The notes beneath the pieces are model-generated. The model saw only the letters and a list, made by a program, of their open reading frames with translations. It did no database searches and was not told the DNA's origin. DNA of 64,000 bases from JAHRAW01 sp965249835 (GTDB lineage: Bacteria > Pseudomonadota > Gammaproteobacteria > Arenicellales > Poriferihabitantaceae), in NCBI GenBank assembly GCA_965249835.1, contig CBDFMY010000003.1, positions 248,001 through 312,000 of the forward strand, in the 5' to 3' direction. Made by a program: the position numbers and the translations under genes. The number at the start of each line of letters is the position of its first letter. Within the stretch, counting starts at the first letter, position 1. Positions 32,762-41,122 of this stretch are shown in pieces.

Positions 32762-34189
32762 CTAGTTAAACCGCACATATTCAAAGTCAACCGGCTGACG
32801 GTTAACACCTATGACCGGCGGTGCAATCCAGTTGGCGAATTTCCCCGGCTCCACAACACACCCCATGAGGCTCCCGATGTATTCACGGTCTTCACTAGTT
32901 GGCAACCAGCTATCTACATGTCGGTACCATTGGTCTTCAGTCAGTGCTTGACCATCAGGAGAAACCTTGATGCCTACCAGCGCACCAATGTTGCGATGAA
33001 ACGACTTGTGCGGTACCGTCAAACGAAAATCAATGCCCGCTTTTTCAATAACTTTGTTCCATCGTTTGATGCCGCCTTCGCTATCCTTAATGTAGTCATC
33101 TCGAAGTACTTCATTCAATGCATTCAACATTGGCACCCGGGTTTCAGCCAATTTACCGTCTACGACTTTTAATACTACATACGAATCATTCTTCAGAATA
33201 TGGTCATCGTCACGTTTGTCTTCTTCAAATCGCCCCTTCAGACCTGTTGAGTAAAAGGTGGCCGCGTTGCTGGATTCATCCGCACCAAACAAATCAATCG
33301 TAACGCTAAAGTGGAAGTTGATATAACGTTGCATGGTTTGCAGGTCAATCACCCCGGCTTCCCGTAGTTGGCTAGGATTGTCTGTTTTCAGTTCATTCAT
33401 TACCTGGCAGGTTCTTTGGATGATTCGCGACACACCTGATTCACCAACGAACATATGGTGCGCCTCTTCTGCCAACATAAAGCGCGTGGTTCGCGCGAGT
33501 GGATCAAAACTGGATTCCGCCAGTGCACATAGCTGGAATTTGCCATCACGGTCAGTGAAATAGGTAAACATAAAGAACGACAGCCAGTCCGGCGTTTGCT
33601 CATTGAAAGCTTGAAGAATGCGTGGATTGTCTTTCTCACCACTGCGTCGTGCGAGTAATGCTTCACTCTCTTCCCTGCCATCTCTGCCGAAGTACTTGTG
33701 CAGGAGATAAACCATAGCCCAAAAGTGTCGACCTTCTTCTACATTGATCTGAAACAGGTTACGCAAATCATATTGACTTGGAGCGGTTAATCCCAGATAA
33801 CACTGCTGTTCAACCGAAGCGGGCTCGGTATCGCCCTGAGTGACAATAATGCGTCGCAGGTTGGCGCGATACTCGCCGGGCACCGCCTGCCATACTTTTT
33901 CTCCCTTATGGTCACCAAAATTAATTGTACGATTCTCTATACCGGGATTCAGAAATATCCCCCAGCGGTATTCTGGCATTTTAACGAAATCAAAATGCGC
34001 CCAACCCGCAGGGTCAACACTAATTGCGGTTCTCAGATACACATCATGTTTGTGTGAGCCACTTGGCCCCACATCGTTCCACCAATTCAAATAGTTTGGT
34101 TGCCAATGTTCCAGCGCGCGTTTCAAGGCGCGGTCTTCATTGAGGTTGACGTTGTTTGGGATAGTTTCGTTGTAATCGATCGATGACAT
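32762..34189 (-). CDS. boxB: Benzoyl-CoA 2,3-epoxidase, oxygenase component BoxB
   Basis: 475 residues. The diiron ligands are carried by ExxH motifs at 152-155 (EEGRHFW) and 241-245 (LAEEAHHMFVGE), as in BoxB of Azoarcus evansii. YLRTAISVDPAGWAHFDFVK and the C-terminal NRQPVDFEYVRFN are also typical. It epoxidises the ring of benzoyl-CoA with O2, so the pathway is aerobic. The start has GAGG 8 nt upstream. It follows boxC by 18 bp. Confidence 0.96.
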   Translation of the reverse strand: MSSIDYNETIPNNVNLNEDRALKRALEHWQPNYLNWWNDVGPSGSHKHDVYLRTAISVDPAGWAHFDFVKMPEYRWGIFLNPGIENRTINFGDHKGEKVWQAVPGEYRANLRRIIVTQGDTEPASVEQQCYLGLTAPSQYDLRNLFQINVEEGRHFWAMVYLLHKYFGRDGREESEALLARRSGEKDNPRILQAFNEQTPDWLSFFMFTYFTDRDGKFQLCALAESSFDPLARTTRFMLAEEAHHMFVGESGVSRIIQRTCQVMNELKTDNPSQLREAGVIDLQTMQRYINFHFSVTIDLFGADESSNAATFYSTGLKGRFEEDKRDDDHILKNDSYVVLKVVDGKLAETRVPMLNALNEVLRDDYIKDSEGGIKRWNKVIEKAGIDFRLTVPHKSFHRNIGALVGIKVSPDGQALTEDQWYRHVDSWLPTSEDREYIGSLMGCVVEPGKFANWIAPPVIGVNRQPVDFEYVRFN

Positions 34190-34207
34190 TACTTTTTCCT
34201 CACAAAA

Positions 34208-35866
34208 TTAGACGCGATTCCAATCAAACTGTGTCTTTTCACCTGATCCGTAAACTTTCAGAGCTCCTTTTTCTCCCACTGCATTGGGCCGCTGGAATAT
34301 CCAGTTCTGCCATGCTGTCAGGCGACCAAAAATACGGGCAAACATATTTTCCTGACCATTAAAACGAAGATTGGCCTCCATCCCGGTTAAAGCATCCGGC
34401 GACATGGCAACACGTTCTTCTATGTCAATGCGAACTTCATCCCCCCAATCAATATCGTCGGGGGTTTTGGTTACCAGGCCGAGAGCAAATGCCGCTGTTG
34501 CGTTGAGCTTGGTGCCCACCTTCTGCCTTACCGCTTCCATCGCTGATGCCTCATTATAAAATCGTCTCGCAAGGCGGCTTTCTCCGGTTATCATGGGATA
34601 GAGATCGAAGTTTGCGTCGGTGACAGTAATCGTCGGGGATTGATCCGGGCTCTCGGTTAAATCGTAGTGATAACTACGATCACATGCCAATGCCATCTCA
34701 AGGAATGTACCCGCGAAGCAAGATTTTTCTTCGATTAATGCGAACAGGCTTCTGGAGGAGACATCAAGCCGGCTCAGGGTCCGTCGCAACATGCCAATAG
34801 TCTCTCTGACGAACCAGTGATCTCTGAATGCCAGCAAGCTGTCATCCATGGCAATGACCGCATCCGCATCCCCGGTGGTCATAATCAGCCACATCCCGAT
34901 ATCTAGTTCATTGGTTCGCATGGATAAGATGGCGTCATCCAGTTCTTTGGCTAAAACCAGTGGATACCAGTTCGCGCCGGCATCTTCGATTTCGTTAATG
35001 GTTGAAGGCAATGTGGCATCAGGTGCCTTAATCATGAACGTTGCAGTACGAACTGCGCGATCAATATAGACACTAACCGTGGAGTAATCAAGGCCGTCTT
35101 CCCTGATTGTACGGCGTAAAGGCGTTAGTGCAACTCCTTTTCCATCCACCGGTCTGCCGCTTTGTTCTGCCAGTTCTGTTGCGCGCTCAGCAACTTTATT
35201 CTTGAATGCAGCCGGTTTGACTATTTCGTCCACCAACCGCCAGTCTTTGGCTTTCTGTCCGCGGACACCCTCGGTAGTAGTGCAAAAAATATCGGCGAGG
35301 TCATGTCGTACGTGACGTTTATCTGTTATTCTGGTCAGTCCGCCCGTGCCCGGCAACACACCCAGTAACGGGACTTCCGGTAGACTGACAGCACTTGAGC
35401 GATCATCAATCAAAATAATTTCATCACACGCCAACGCCAGCTCATAACCGCCTCCAGCGCATGTGCCATTTACCGCAGCAATAAATTTAAGTCCGCTATA
35501 TTGTGATGAATCTTCAATCCCATTGCGCGTCTCATTGGTGAACTTACAAAAATTCACCTTCCATGAATGGCTGCTCATACCCAGCATAAAGATATTGGCA
35601 CCTGAGCAGAATATTTTGTCTTTCAGGCTGGTGATAACAACAGTGCGAACTTCCGGATGTTCAAAGCGAATGCGATTCAATGCATCATGGAGTTCAATAT
35701 CAACCCCCAAGTCATAACTATTGAGCTTGAGCTTGTATCCGGGTCTTAAACCACCGTCTTCATTGAAATCAGCACTTAATGTGGCAACAGAGCCGTCAAA
35801 AGTGAGTTTCCAGTGTTGGTACTGAGTGGGGGCAATCTGATAGTCGACAGATTCTGTGATGGTCAC
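34208..35866 (-). CDS. boxC: 2,3-epoxybenzoyl-CoA dihydrolase BoxC
   Basis: 552 residues from GTG 35866, chosen because GGGAGGAG stands 7 nt before it and family similarity begins there (VTITESVDYQIAPTQYQHWK); an upstream extension to 35935 crosses the promoter. It has two crotonase-like domains: the first with KIFCSGANIFMLGMSSHSWK and GTCAGGGYELALACDEIILI, the second with ALIEEKSCFAGTFLEMALAC. BoxC opens the epoxide ring, giving 3,4-dehydroadipyl-CoA semialdehyde and formate. It is the first gene of the minus-strand operon boxC-boxB-boxA-hydratase-paaH-maoC-thiolase. Confidence 0.95.
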   Translation of the reverse strand: MTITESVDYQIAPTQYQHWKLTFDGSVATLSADFNEDGGLRPGYKLKLNSYDLGVDIELHDALNRIRFEHPEVRTVVITSLKDKIFCSGANIFMLGMSSHSWKVNFCKFTNETRNGIEDSSQYSGLKFIAAVNGTCAGGGYELALACDEIILIDDRSSAVSLPEVPLLGVLPGTGGLTRITDKRHVRHDLADIFCTTTEGVRGQKAKDWRLVDEIVKPAAFKNKVAERATELAEQSGRPVDGKGVALTPLRRTIREDGLDYSTVSVYIDRAVRTATFMIKAPDATLPSTINEIEDAGANWYPLVLAKELDDAILSMRTNELDIGMWLIMTTGDADAVIAMDDSLLAFRDHWFVRETIGMLRRTLSRLDVSSRSLFALIEEKSCFAGTFLEMALACDRSYHYDLTESPDQSPTITVTDANFDLYPMITGESRLARRFYNEASAMEAVRQKVGTKLNATAAFALGLVTKTPDDIDWGDEVRIDIEERVAMSPDALTGMEANLRFNGQENMFARIFGRLTAWQNWIFQRPNAVGEKGALKVYGSGEKTQFDWNRV

Positions 35867-35907
35867 GGTGCGGCTCCTCCCAGTGGAGACGAGGGTTACA
35901 GTAATCG

Positions 35908-35921
35908 TGCATTTTATTGCA
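35908..35921. promoter_or_regulatory. Candidate BoxR operator TGCA-N6-TGCA
   Basis: TGCATTTTATTGCA overlaps the -10 region of the boxC promoter. BzdR, the anaerobic relative of BoxR, is known to bind operators built from TGCA repeats, and this position would block RNA polymerase. A near copy (CGCA-N6-TGCA) lies at the start of the divergent operon, 38040-38053. Confidence 0.6.
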
Positions 35922-35939
35922 CCATCTAAATACAATCAA
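35911..35939 (-). promoter_or_regulatory. sigma70 promoter of the boxCBA operon
   Basis: On the minus strand TTGATT (35939-35934) is separated by 17 bases from TAAAAT (35916-35911). Transcription would begin near 35904, about 38 nt before the boxC GTG. The -10 is overlapped by the TGCA pair at 35908-35921. Confidence 0.65.
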
Positions 35940-35946
35940 GTTTTTT

Positions 35947-35962
35947 ATTACATTAATGTAAT
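35947..35962. promoter_or_regulatory. Perfect 16-bp palindrome upstream of boxC
   Basis: ATTACATTAATGTAAT lies between the boxR stop and the -35 of the boxC promoter, starting 8 bp upstream of it. No T-run follows, so it is not a terminator. The size and position fit an activator or second-repressor site; the protein is unknown. Confidence 0.45.
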
Positions 35963-35967
35963 CAATC

Positions 35968-36891
35968 TCATGCTACATCCAGTGCTTTCCTGAGTATTGC
36001 ATGTAGCACTGCAAAGGTTTTTTCCAGTGAATCCCGGCTTGTATCAATTGTAAAATTGGCTTTGGAATAAAACGCTTTTCTGGATTCTAGGATACCTTTC
36101 AAGTCTTCCATGGCTTCCTTGCTACCCTTCATCGGCCGGAAATCTCCTTGCTCCATAACACGCTGCATATGATCCGCTGGAGTGGCTTGTAGCCAAATGG
36201 CAGTGCAATGTGTGAGTAATAGATTCAAAGATCCCGAATCCGAGACAATCCCCCCCGGGGTTGCAATGATTGCTTCCGGATACAACTGGATGGTTTCTTC
36301 GAGCGCACGGCGTTCATATCTTCTATAGGCATTGATGCCGTAAAGAGCATGGATTTCCGCGATGCTACAGCCCGCCAATGCTTTTATTTGTCGGCCAAGT
36401 TCAACAAATGGAAATCCTACTTCTTTCGCCAACATTGCGCCAAGCGTTGATTTCCCGGCACCTCGAAGGCCAATCAATGCAATTTTTGGGCTTACCGTGC
36501 CGGCACTGGTTGCTCCAACACCGAGTGCCTTGCCAATCAATATGCGCGCCCGGAGCAATGTGTCATCATCCCGATTTTCGAGTAATTCTCTTATGAGCAA
36601 CCACTCGGTGGACCGCGTTGTAAAGTCCCCGATTAGTTCAGCAAGTGAACATTGAAGCGCGTTAGCAATCTGAATCAAGACCAACAGTGAAGGGTTGCCT
36701 TCACCATATTCCAGATTAGCCAAATGGCGCTCGGAGACTTCTGCGATATTGGACAACGACATTCGGGATATTCCATGTTTGCCACGCTGCGCCTTAATTC
36801 GGTTACCCAACGCGATTAACTCGGGATTCTTTTCCTTTGGCGGTTTGGCAACGACTCCGTTGTCCAAGATTGTTTTTTGTGTTTTAGCCAT
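35968..36891 (-). CDS. boxR: BoxR/BzdR-type regulator (XRE domain fused to shikimate-kinase-like domain)
   Basis: 307 residues. Residues about 28-85 are an XRE helix-turn-helix (RIKAQRGKHGISRMSLSNIA, EVSERHLANLEYGEGNPSLL). Residues about 135-305 are a shikimate-kinase-like domain with Walker A GLRGAGKS (141-148). This fusion is the hallmark of BzdR and BoxR, which bind benzoyl-CoA in the kinase-like domain and then release the box/bzd promoters. It precedes boxC on the same strand by 101 bp. The gene's own promoter region abuts the IS that begins at 36921. Confidence 0.94.
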   Translation of the reverse strand: MAKTQKTILDNGVVAKPPKEKNPELIALGNRIKAQRGKHGISRMSLSNIAEVSERHLANLEYGEGNPSLLVLIQIANALQCSLAELIGDFTTRSTEWLLIRELLENRDDDTLLRARILIGKALGVGATSAGTVSPKIALIGLRGAGKSTLGAMLAKEVGFPFVELGRQIKALAGCSIAEIHALYGINAYRRYERRALEETIQLYPEAIIATPGGIVSDSGSLNLLLTHCTAIWLQATPADHMQRVMEQGDFRPMKGSKEAMEDLKGILESRKAFYSKANFTIDTSRDSLEKTFAVLHAILRKALDVA

Positions 36892-36920
36892 GACAAAAAC
36901 TAGTTATGTAAAGTCAGCAT

Positions 36921-38000
36921 TGTATAATGCCAGCAACATACTGGACACATGGGATGACGAAAAAAGGAAACCGACATGCAGATAAAGCACATCGGCTTCC
37001 GGGTGCGTGGGCTCTATACTGTCGCTTCTCTAGCATTAAAGGAGCAACACATGAGCACTTCCGCCCAACAGAAACGTCACGCCCTGATATTCTGGGAAAA
37101 TCACGGTCTTAAAGCAACCATGGATTATGCCAATGTCAGCCGCCGCACTCTCTACCGCTGGCAGCAAACACTCGCCCAAGCCGGCGGCGACCCGGCAACC
37201 CTGACGCCGCGCTCACGAGCACCAAAATGCCGCCGCCAAGCAGTCTTCCGGCGTGAACTGGTGGACGAAATCCGCCGCTTGCGTAAGGTCCGTCCGAACA
37301 TCGGAAAACTCCCCCTGTCGGTGCTCATCAAAACCTGGTGCCAGACCCATAAATGTCCCCGCCCCAGTGTCTCCACCATCGGACGCATCATCGACCGTGA
37401 GCCCGATAAGATGCGCCACGCCCCGCTGCGCCTAGATCGCCGCGGACGCCACAAGCCACTGCGCCAAACCCGCAAAACACGCCGCCCCAAGGGCATCTCC
37501 ACCGCCCCCATGGAGCAACCGTGGAGCGCGTCCGTGATGGCATCCGACGCTACATCTTCACCTTCATCGACCCCCGCTCGCGCTTCGCCTTCGCCTGGGC
37601 GTCCACCTCCCGTAGTAGCCGCCGCGCCGCACACGCCCTGCGCTCCCTCATCGCCCTGACCCCAACCACCATCCGATATATCCTCTCCGACAACGGCTCG
37701 GAGTTTATGAAAGACTTCGAAAGCGAACTCAAACGCCATCACATCACCCACTGGTGGACCTATCCGAGGTCGCCGAAAATGAACGCCCATTGTGAACGCT
37801 TCAACCGCACCATTCAGGAGAGTTTCGTCGACTACCACGAGGATTTACTGTTCACTGACCCGGATGCTTTTAACCGAGAACTGGCCGACTGGCTGGTGTT
37901 TTACAACACCGAACGACCTCACCAGGCATTGGCCCTGCTTTCTCCTATACAATCCCTGATGATTAACCAACCGGAGTGCCATATGTTATGGACCTATACA
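36921..38000 (+). mobile_element. IS3/IS481-type insertion sequence, copy 1
   Basis: 1080 bp. The ends are imperfect inverted repeats TGTATAATGCCAGCAACATA (left) and TGTATAGGTCCATAACATAT (right, inward). It is about 80-90% similar by eye to the element at 48968-50009 in its first 250 bp. It lies exactly between boxR and the divergent DUF4863/bclA operon. No target duplication is visible. The transposase is broken. Confidence 0.82.
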
Positions 38001-38009
38001 GTTGCTTGA
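37051..38009 (+). pseudogene. Transposase of IS copy 1, disrupted by a deletion
   Basis: ATG 37051 follows a perfect AAAGGAG. The N-terminal half (MSTSAQQKRHALIFWENHGL, helix-turn-helix YANVSRRTLYRWQQ) is in one frame to about 37515. The catalytic half (RRYIFTFIDPRSRFAFAWAS, ILSDNGSEF, NAHCERFNRTIQESF) is in another from about 37520. Around the junction some residues, including the first Asp region, are missing relative to copy 2. The reading frame runs off the IS end and stops at 38007-38009 in flanking DNA. Confidence 0.82.
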
Positions 38010-38034
38010 CTTTAATTTTGTAAATGGCTATATT
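38006..38034 (+). promoter_or_regulatory. sigma70 promoter of the DUF4863-bclA operon
   Basis: TTGACT (38006-38011), 17-base spacer, TATATT (38029-38034): a close consensus match. It lies 5 bp outside the IS right end, so it may be native or partly created by the insertion. The start would be near 38041. Confidence 0.7.
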
Positions 38035-38039
38035 CGCCA

Positions 38040-38053
38040 CGCAATATAGTGCA
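38040..38053. promoter_or_regulatory. Candidate BoxR operator, one mismatch
   Basis: CGCAATATAGTGCA has the TGCA-N6-TGCA layout of 35908-35921 with one base changed. It covers the predicted transcription start of the promoter at 38006-38034, a repressor-like position. Confidence 0.5.
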
Positions 38054-38067
38054 TCATGAGGTAACAC

Positions 38068-38529
38068 ATGTACCGAAACAAATTTAAGCAACAGCTCGTC
38101 AATCTCACCCAAGCCATTTACGGTATGGATTTCACTGGTCAGCTAGAGTATTGGCTTAATCAACATTACGCCACCAACAGCGAAACGTTTGCGCAACTGA
38201 AACGAAGTTGCGAACAAGGTGTGCGAGAAGGCTGGTTGTGTAAACACGAAGCAGGAGGCATCAAATATGGCCGGGGCTTCAAACCCGATGCTGCGTTGCA
38301 TAATTTCTCTGTTGATGTCGTTGACATGGAGAATGTGATCGGACCCCACCATGCGCACCCTGGCGGTGAAATTGACCTGGTCATGCCATTAACCGCCGAT
38401 GCCAATTTTGATGGAGTCGGTGCGGGATGGAAAGTCTATTCCCCGAACAGCGCACATTGCCCTACCGTCACAAACGGCCGGGCACTCATTCTATACTTGC
38501 TACCTGGCGGAGAAATTGAATTCTTCTGA
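38068..38529 (+). CDS. DUF4863 protein (4-hydroxylaminobenzoate lyase-like)
   Basis: 153 residues from ATG 38068 with GAGG 8 nt upstream. HHAHPGGEIDLVMPL near residues 91-105 gives a cupin-like metal site, and VTNGRALILYLLPGGEIEFF is the ending. The family (DUF4863) includes PnbB, 4-hydroxylaminobenzoate lyase. In box clusters a DUF4863 gene is a frequent companion of unknown function. It is the first gene of the plus-strand operon that continues with benzoate-CoA ligase. Confidence 0.8.
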   Translation: MYRNKFKQQLVNLTQAIYGMDFTGQLEYWLNQHYATNSETFAQLKRSCEQGVREGWLCKHEAGGIKYGRGFKPDAALHNFSVDVVDMENVIGPHHAHPGGEIDLVMPLTADANFDGVGAGWKVYSPNSAHCPTVTNGRALILYLLPGGEIEFF

Positions 38530-38622
38530 CAACAATATGCACGTCTTTGAATCGCAGTGTTGCTGTTCATTTGTCTGTGACGCACAATATTGGTACGCCA
38601 ATTGGAAAATGCAGGGAATATT

Positions 38623-40173
38623 ATGAACACTCAAATACCGGTTGAGCTTGGTGCCGAGTTTAATTTCGTCGCGCACTTGATCGCGTGCAACCAATCCCGT
38701 GCAAATAAAACGGCTTACATCGACGACACCCGCTCAATGACTTTTGGCGAACTGGCGGAACGCGTCCAGCGAATGGCGGGGGCACTCCTAAAATCTGGTA
38801 TCCGGCGGGAGGAGCGTATTCTGCTATTGATGCATGACTGCAATGATTGGCCGACTACCTTCCTTGGCGCGCTTTATGCGGGCATCGTGCCGGTTGCAGT
38901 AAATACTTTGCTCACGGCAACAGACTACGCTTACATGCTGAAAAACAGCCGGGCAACTGCAGCCATCGTTTCTGAAGCATTGCTTGCGACATTCAATGCT
39001 GCGCTGGCAGAATCCAAGCAGAAGCTAGACACCTTGATTATCTCCAAACCGGGAAATGCAGATAACTTGTGCAATCAAAGTTTTGAAGTGTTCTTGTCAC
39101 GCGCAGAACTACTTGGTCAGCCGGCCAATACCACACCGGATGATCCGGGGTTCTGGTTGTACTCTTCGGGCTCAACTGGTAATCCCAAGGGCACCGTCCA
39201 CACGCATGGCAACCTGTACTGGACTGCCGAACTCTACGGACGAAATACGCTTGGCATTAAAGAATACGATATCTGTTTCTCTGCCGCCAAACTTTTCTTT
39301 GCTTACGGACTCGGCAATGCGCTTAGCTTCCCGCTTAGTGTCGGTGCGACCACGATTCTTATGGCAGAGCGTCCCACCCCGCAGGCTGTATTTCAGCGCT
39401 GGAAAGAACATCAACCAACCGTATTTTTTGGTGCGCCAACGGGATATGCCGGTATGCTTGCTTCGCCTGACTTGCCAGCGCCAAGTGAGGTATCGCTTCG
39501 ATTAGCATCTTCTGCCGGTGAGGCACTCCCTACAGATGTTGGAGAACGATTTACCCGCCAATATGGCGTGGAGATTATAGACGGTATAGGATCCACGGAG
39601 ATGCTACATATCTATCTGTCCAACCGGCCGGGTGAAGTCAAATACGGCACCAGCGGCTGGCCTATAGACGGTTACGAGATTGAACTGCGCGATGATGCTG
39701 GCGCACCGGTAGAGGATGGTGAAATTGGTGAACTCTTTGTCAAAGGGCCCAGTGCCGCGCTCATGTATTGGAACAACCGGAACAAGTCTCGTGACACATT
39801 TCAGGGTGAATGGACCAAGAGCGGCGACAAATACGTTCGTAATGCTGATGGCAGTTATACCTATTCCGGTCGAAGCGATGATATGCTGAAAGTCAGTGGC
39901 ATCTATGTTTCCCCATTTGAAGTGGAAGCTACTTTGGTACAACACGATGCGGTTTTGGAAGCCGCTGTAGTGGGGCATAAAGATACCGATGGTCTTACAA
40001 AAACAAAAGCATATGTGGTATTGAAAGACGGCTCTACTGCGCAGGAAAAAGATTTGCAGTGCTTTGTTAAAGATAAACTGGCATTTTACAAATACCCCCG
40101 TTTTATTGAATTTATTGACGAATTGCCCAAAACCGCAACAGGGAAAATTCAACGATTCAAATTACGTCAGTAA
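38623..40173 (+). CDS. bclA: Benzoate-CoA ligase
   Basis: 516 residues from ATG 38623 (AGGGA 4 nt upstream); the longer frame from 38590 is discarded. LYSSGSTGNPKG (179-190) is the AMP-binding P-loop, GSTEMLHIYLSNRPGEVKYG is typical of benzoate-CoA ligases, and the catalytic Lys508 is in TATGKIQRF. It activates benzoate to benzoyl-CoA with ATP, the entry step for BoxAB. It is 94 bp downstream of the DUF4863 gene. Related 4-hydroxybenzoate ligases cannot be excluded, but the box context favours benzoate. Confidence 0.92.
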   Translation: MNTQIPVELGAEFNFVAHLIACNQSRANKTAYIDDTRSMTFGELAERVQRMAGALLKSGIRREERILLLMHDCNDWPTTFLGALYAGIVPVAVNTLLTATDYAYMLKNSRATAAIVSEALLATFNAALAESKQKLDTLIISKPGNADNLCNQSFEVFLSRAELLGQPANTTPDDPGFWLYSSGSTGNPKGTVHTHGNLYWTAELYGRNTLGIKEYDICFSAAKLFFAYGLGNALSFPLSVGATTILMAERPTPQAVFQRWKEHQPTVFFGAPTGYAGMLASPDLPAPSEVSLRLASSAGEALPTDVGERFTRQYGVEIIDGIGSTEMLHIYLSNRPGEVKYGTSGWPIDGYEIELRDDAGAPVEDGEIGELFVKGPSAALMYWNNRNKSRDTFQGEWTKSGDKYVRNADGSYTYSGRSDDMLKVSGIYVSPFEVEATLVQHDAVLEAAVVGHKDTDGLTKTKAYVVLKDGSTAQEKDLQCFVKDKLAFYKYPRFIEFIDELPKTATGKIQRFKLRQ

Positions 40174-40190
40174 CGTTGGTATTAACCGTC

Positions 40191-41015
40191 ATGTCCACTA
40201 TTTCCAATTTTGTTGACGTTACTTTTGATGGTGCCGTCCGTCAAATTGAATACATCTGGGTCGGTTCATCCAGCCCTACCGTACCCGTGCTGGTGTTTTT
40301 ACATGAGGGGTTGGGGGCGGTCAGTCTTTGGAAGGACTTCCCTGAAAAACTTTGTAAAAGAATTGGTGCGCGAGGTCTCGTCTTCTCTCGGCCCGGTTAT
40401 GGCCACTCTTCGCCGGAAATGCCGGGAAAATTTTGGGGCGCTGATTTTATGCATAAACAAGCATATGAATTTCTGCCCGCCTTTCTGCAACAACTGCGGA
40501 TTGACACGCGCAAATCGCCCCTCTGGTTTTTTGGGCATAGCGACGGCGCATCAATTTCTTTGCTCTACGCGGCGCGTTTCCCGGAATGTGTTCGAGGGCT
40601 GATCGTGGTTGCTCCGCATATTATGGTTGAACAAGTCACCATCACCCATATCGAAAAAATCAAAAATCTATTTGAATCAAGTAATCTCAAACAAAAGTTA
40701 GGGTTGTATCACATTGACCCGGAAATTACATTTCGTGGATGGAGTGGTGCATGGTTATCATCCGATTTTCTCAAGTGGTCAATTCAATCTGAGATTCAGA
40801 CAATCCTTTCACCAATTCTAGCACTCCAGGGGCGGCAGGATGAATACGGCACGCAGGCACAAATAGGTGGTATTAAAGACGCGGTACCACAAACTGAATG
40901 CGTCGTCATCGAGAATTGCGGCCATTCTCCGCACCGAGATCACCCTGTTCAACTGATTAATACGGCAACAATTTTCTACCAAAAGCAAGCCGATTTACTG
41001 GCATGTGTTGGATAG
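40191..41015 (+). CDS. Alpha/beta hydrolase of the box cluster
   Basis: 274 residues from ATG 40191 (MSTISNFVDVTFDGAVRQIE). Nucleophile Ser117 is in FFGHSDGAS, and the catalytic His is in ENCGHSPHRDHP near the C-terminus. Proteins of this subgroup often sit beside bclA and boxABC and may hydrolyse a dead-end CoA ester or lactone; the reaction is not established. It begins 17 bp after bclA. Confidence 0.85.
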   Translation: MSTISNFVDVTFDGAVRQIEYIWVGSSSPTVPVLVFLHEGLGAVSLWKDFPEKLCKRIGARGLVFSRPGYGHSSPEMPGKFWGADFMHKQAYEFLPAFLQQLRIDTRKSPLWFFGHSDGASISLLYAARFPECVRGLIVVAPHIMVEQVTITHIEKIKNLFESSNLKQKLGLYHIDPEITFRGWSGAWLSSDFLKWSIQSEIQTILSPILALQGRQDEYGTQAQIGGIKDAVPQTECVVIENCGHSPHRDHPVQLINTATIFYQKQADLLACVG

Positions 41016-41122
41016 ATCGCAAATAGAAACTACACCGAAAAATTTCAACAGATTTGAGTCATGCTGTACGGTACCATTCTGAGGAACAGTTTTTTAACCG
41101 CAACAAAACACACCAGAGGTAA

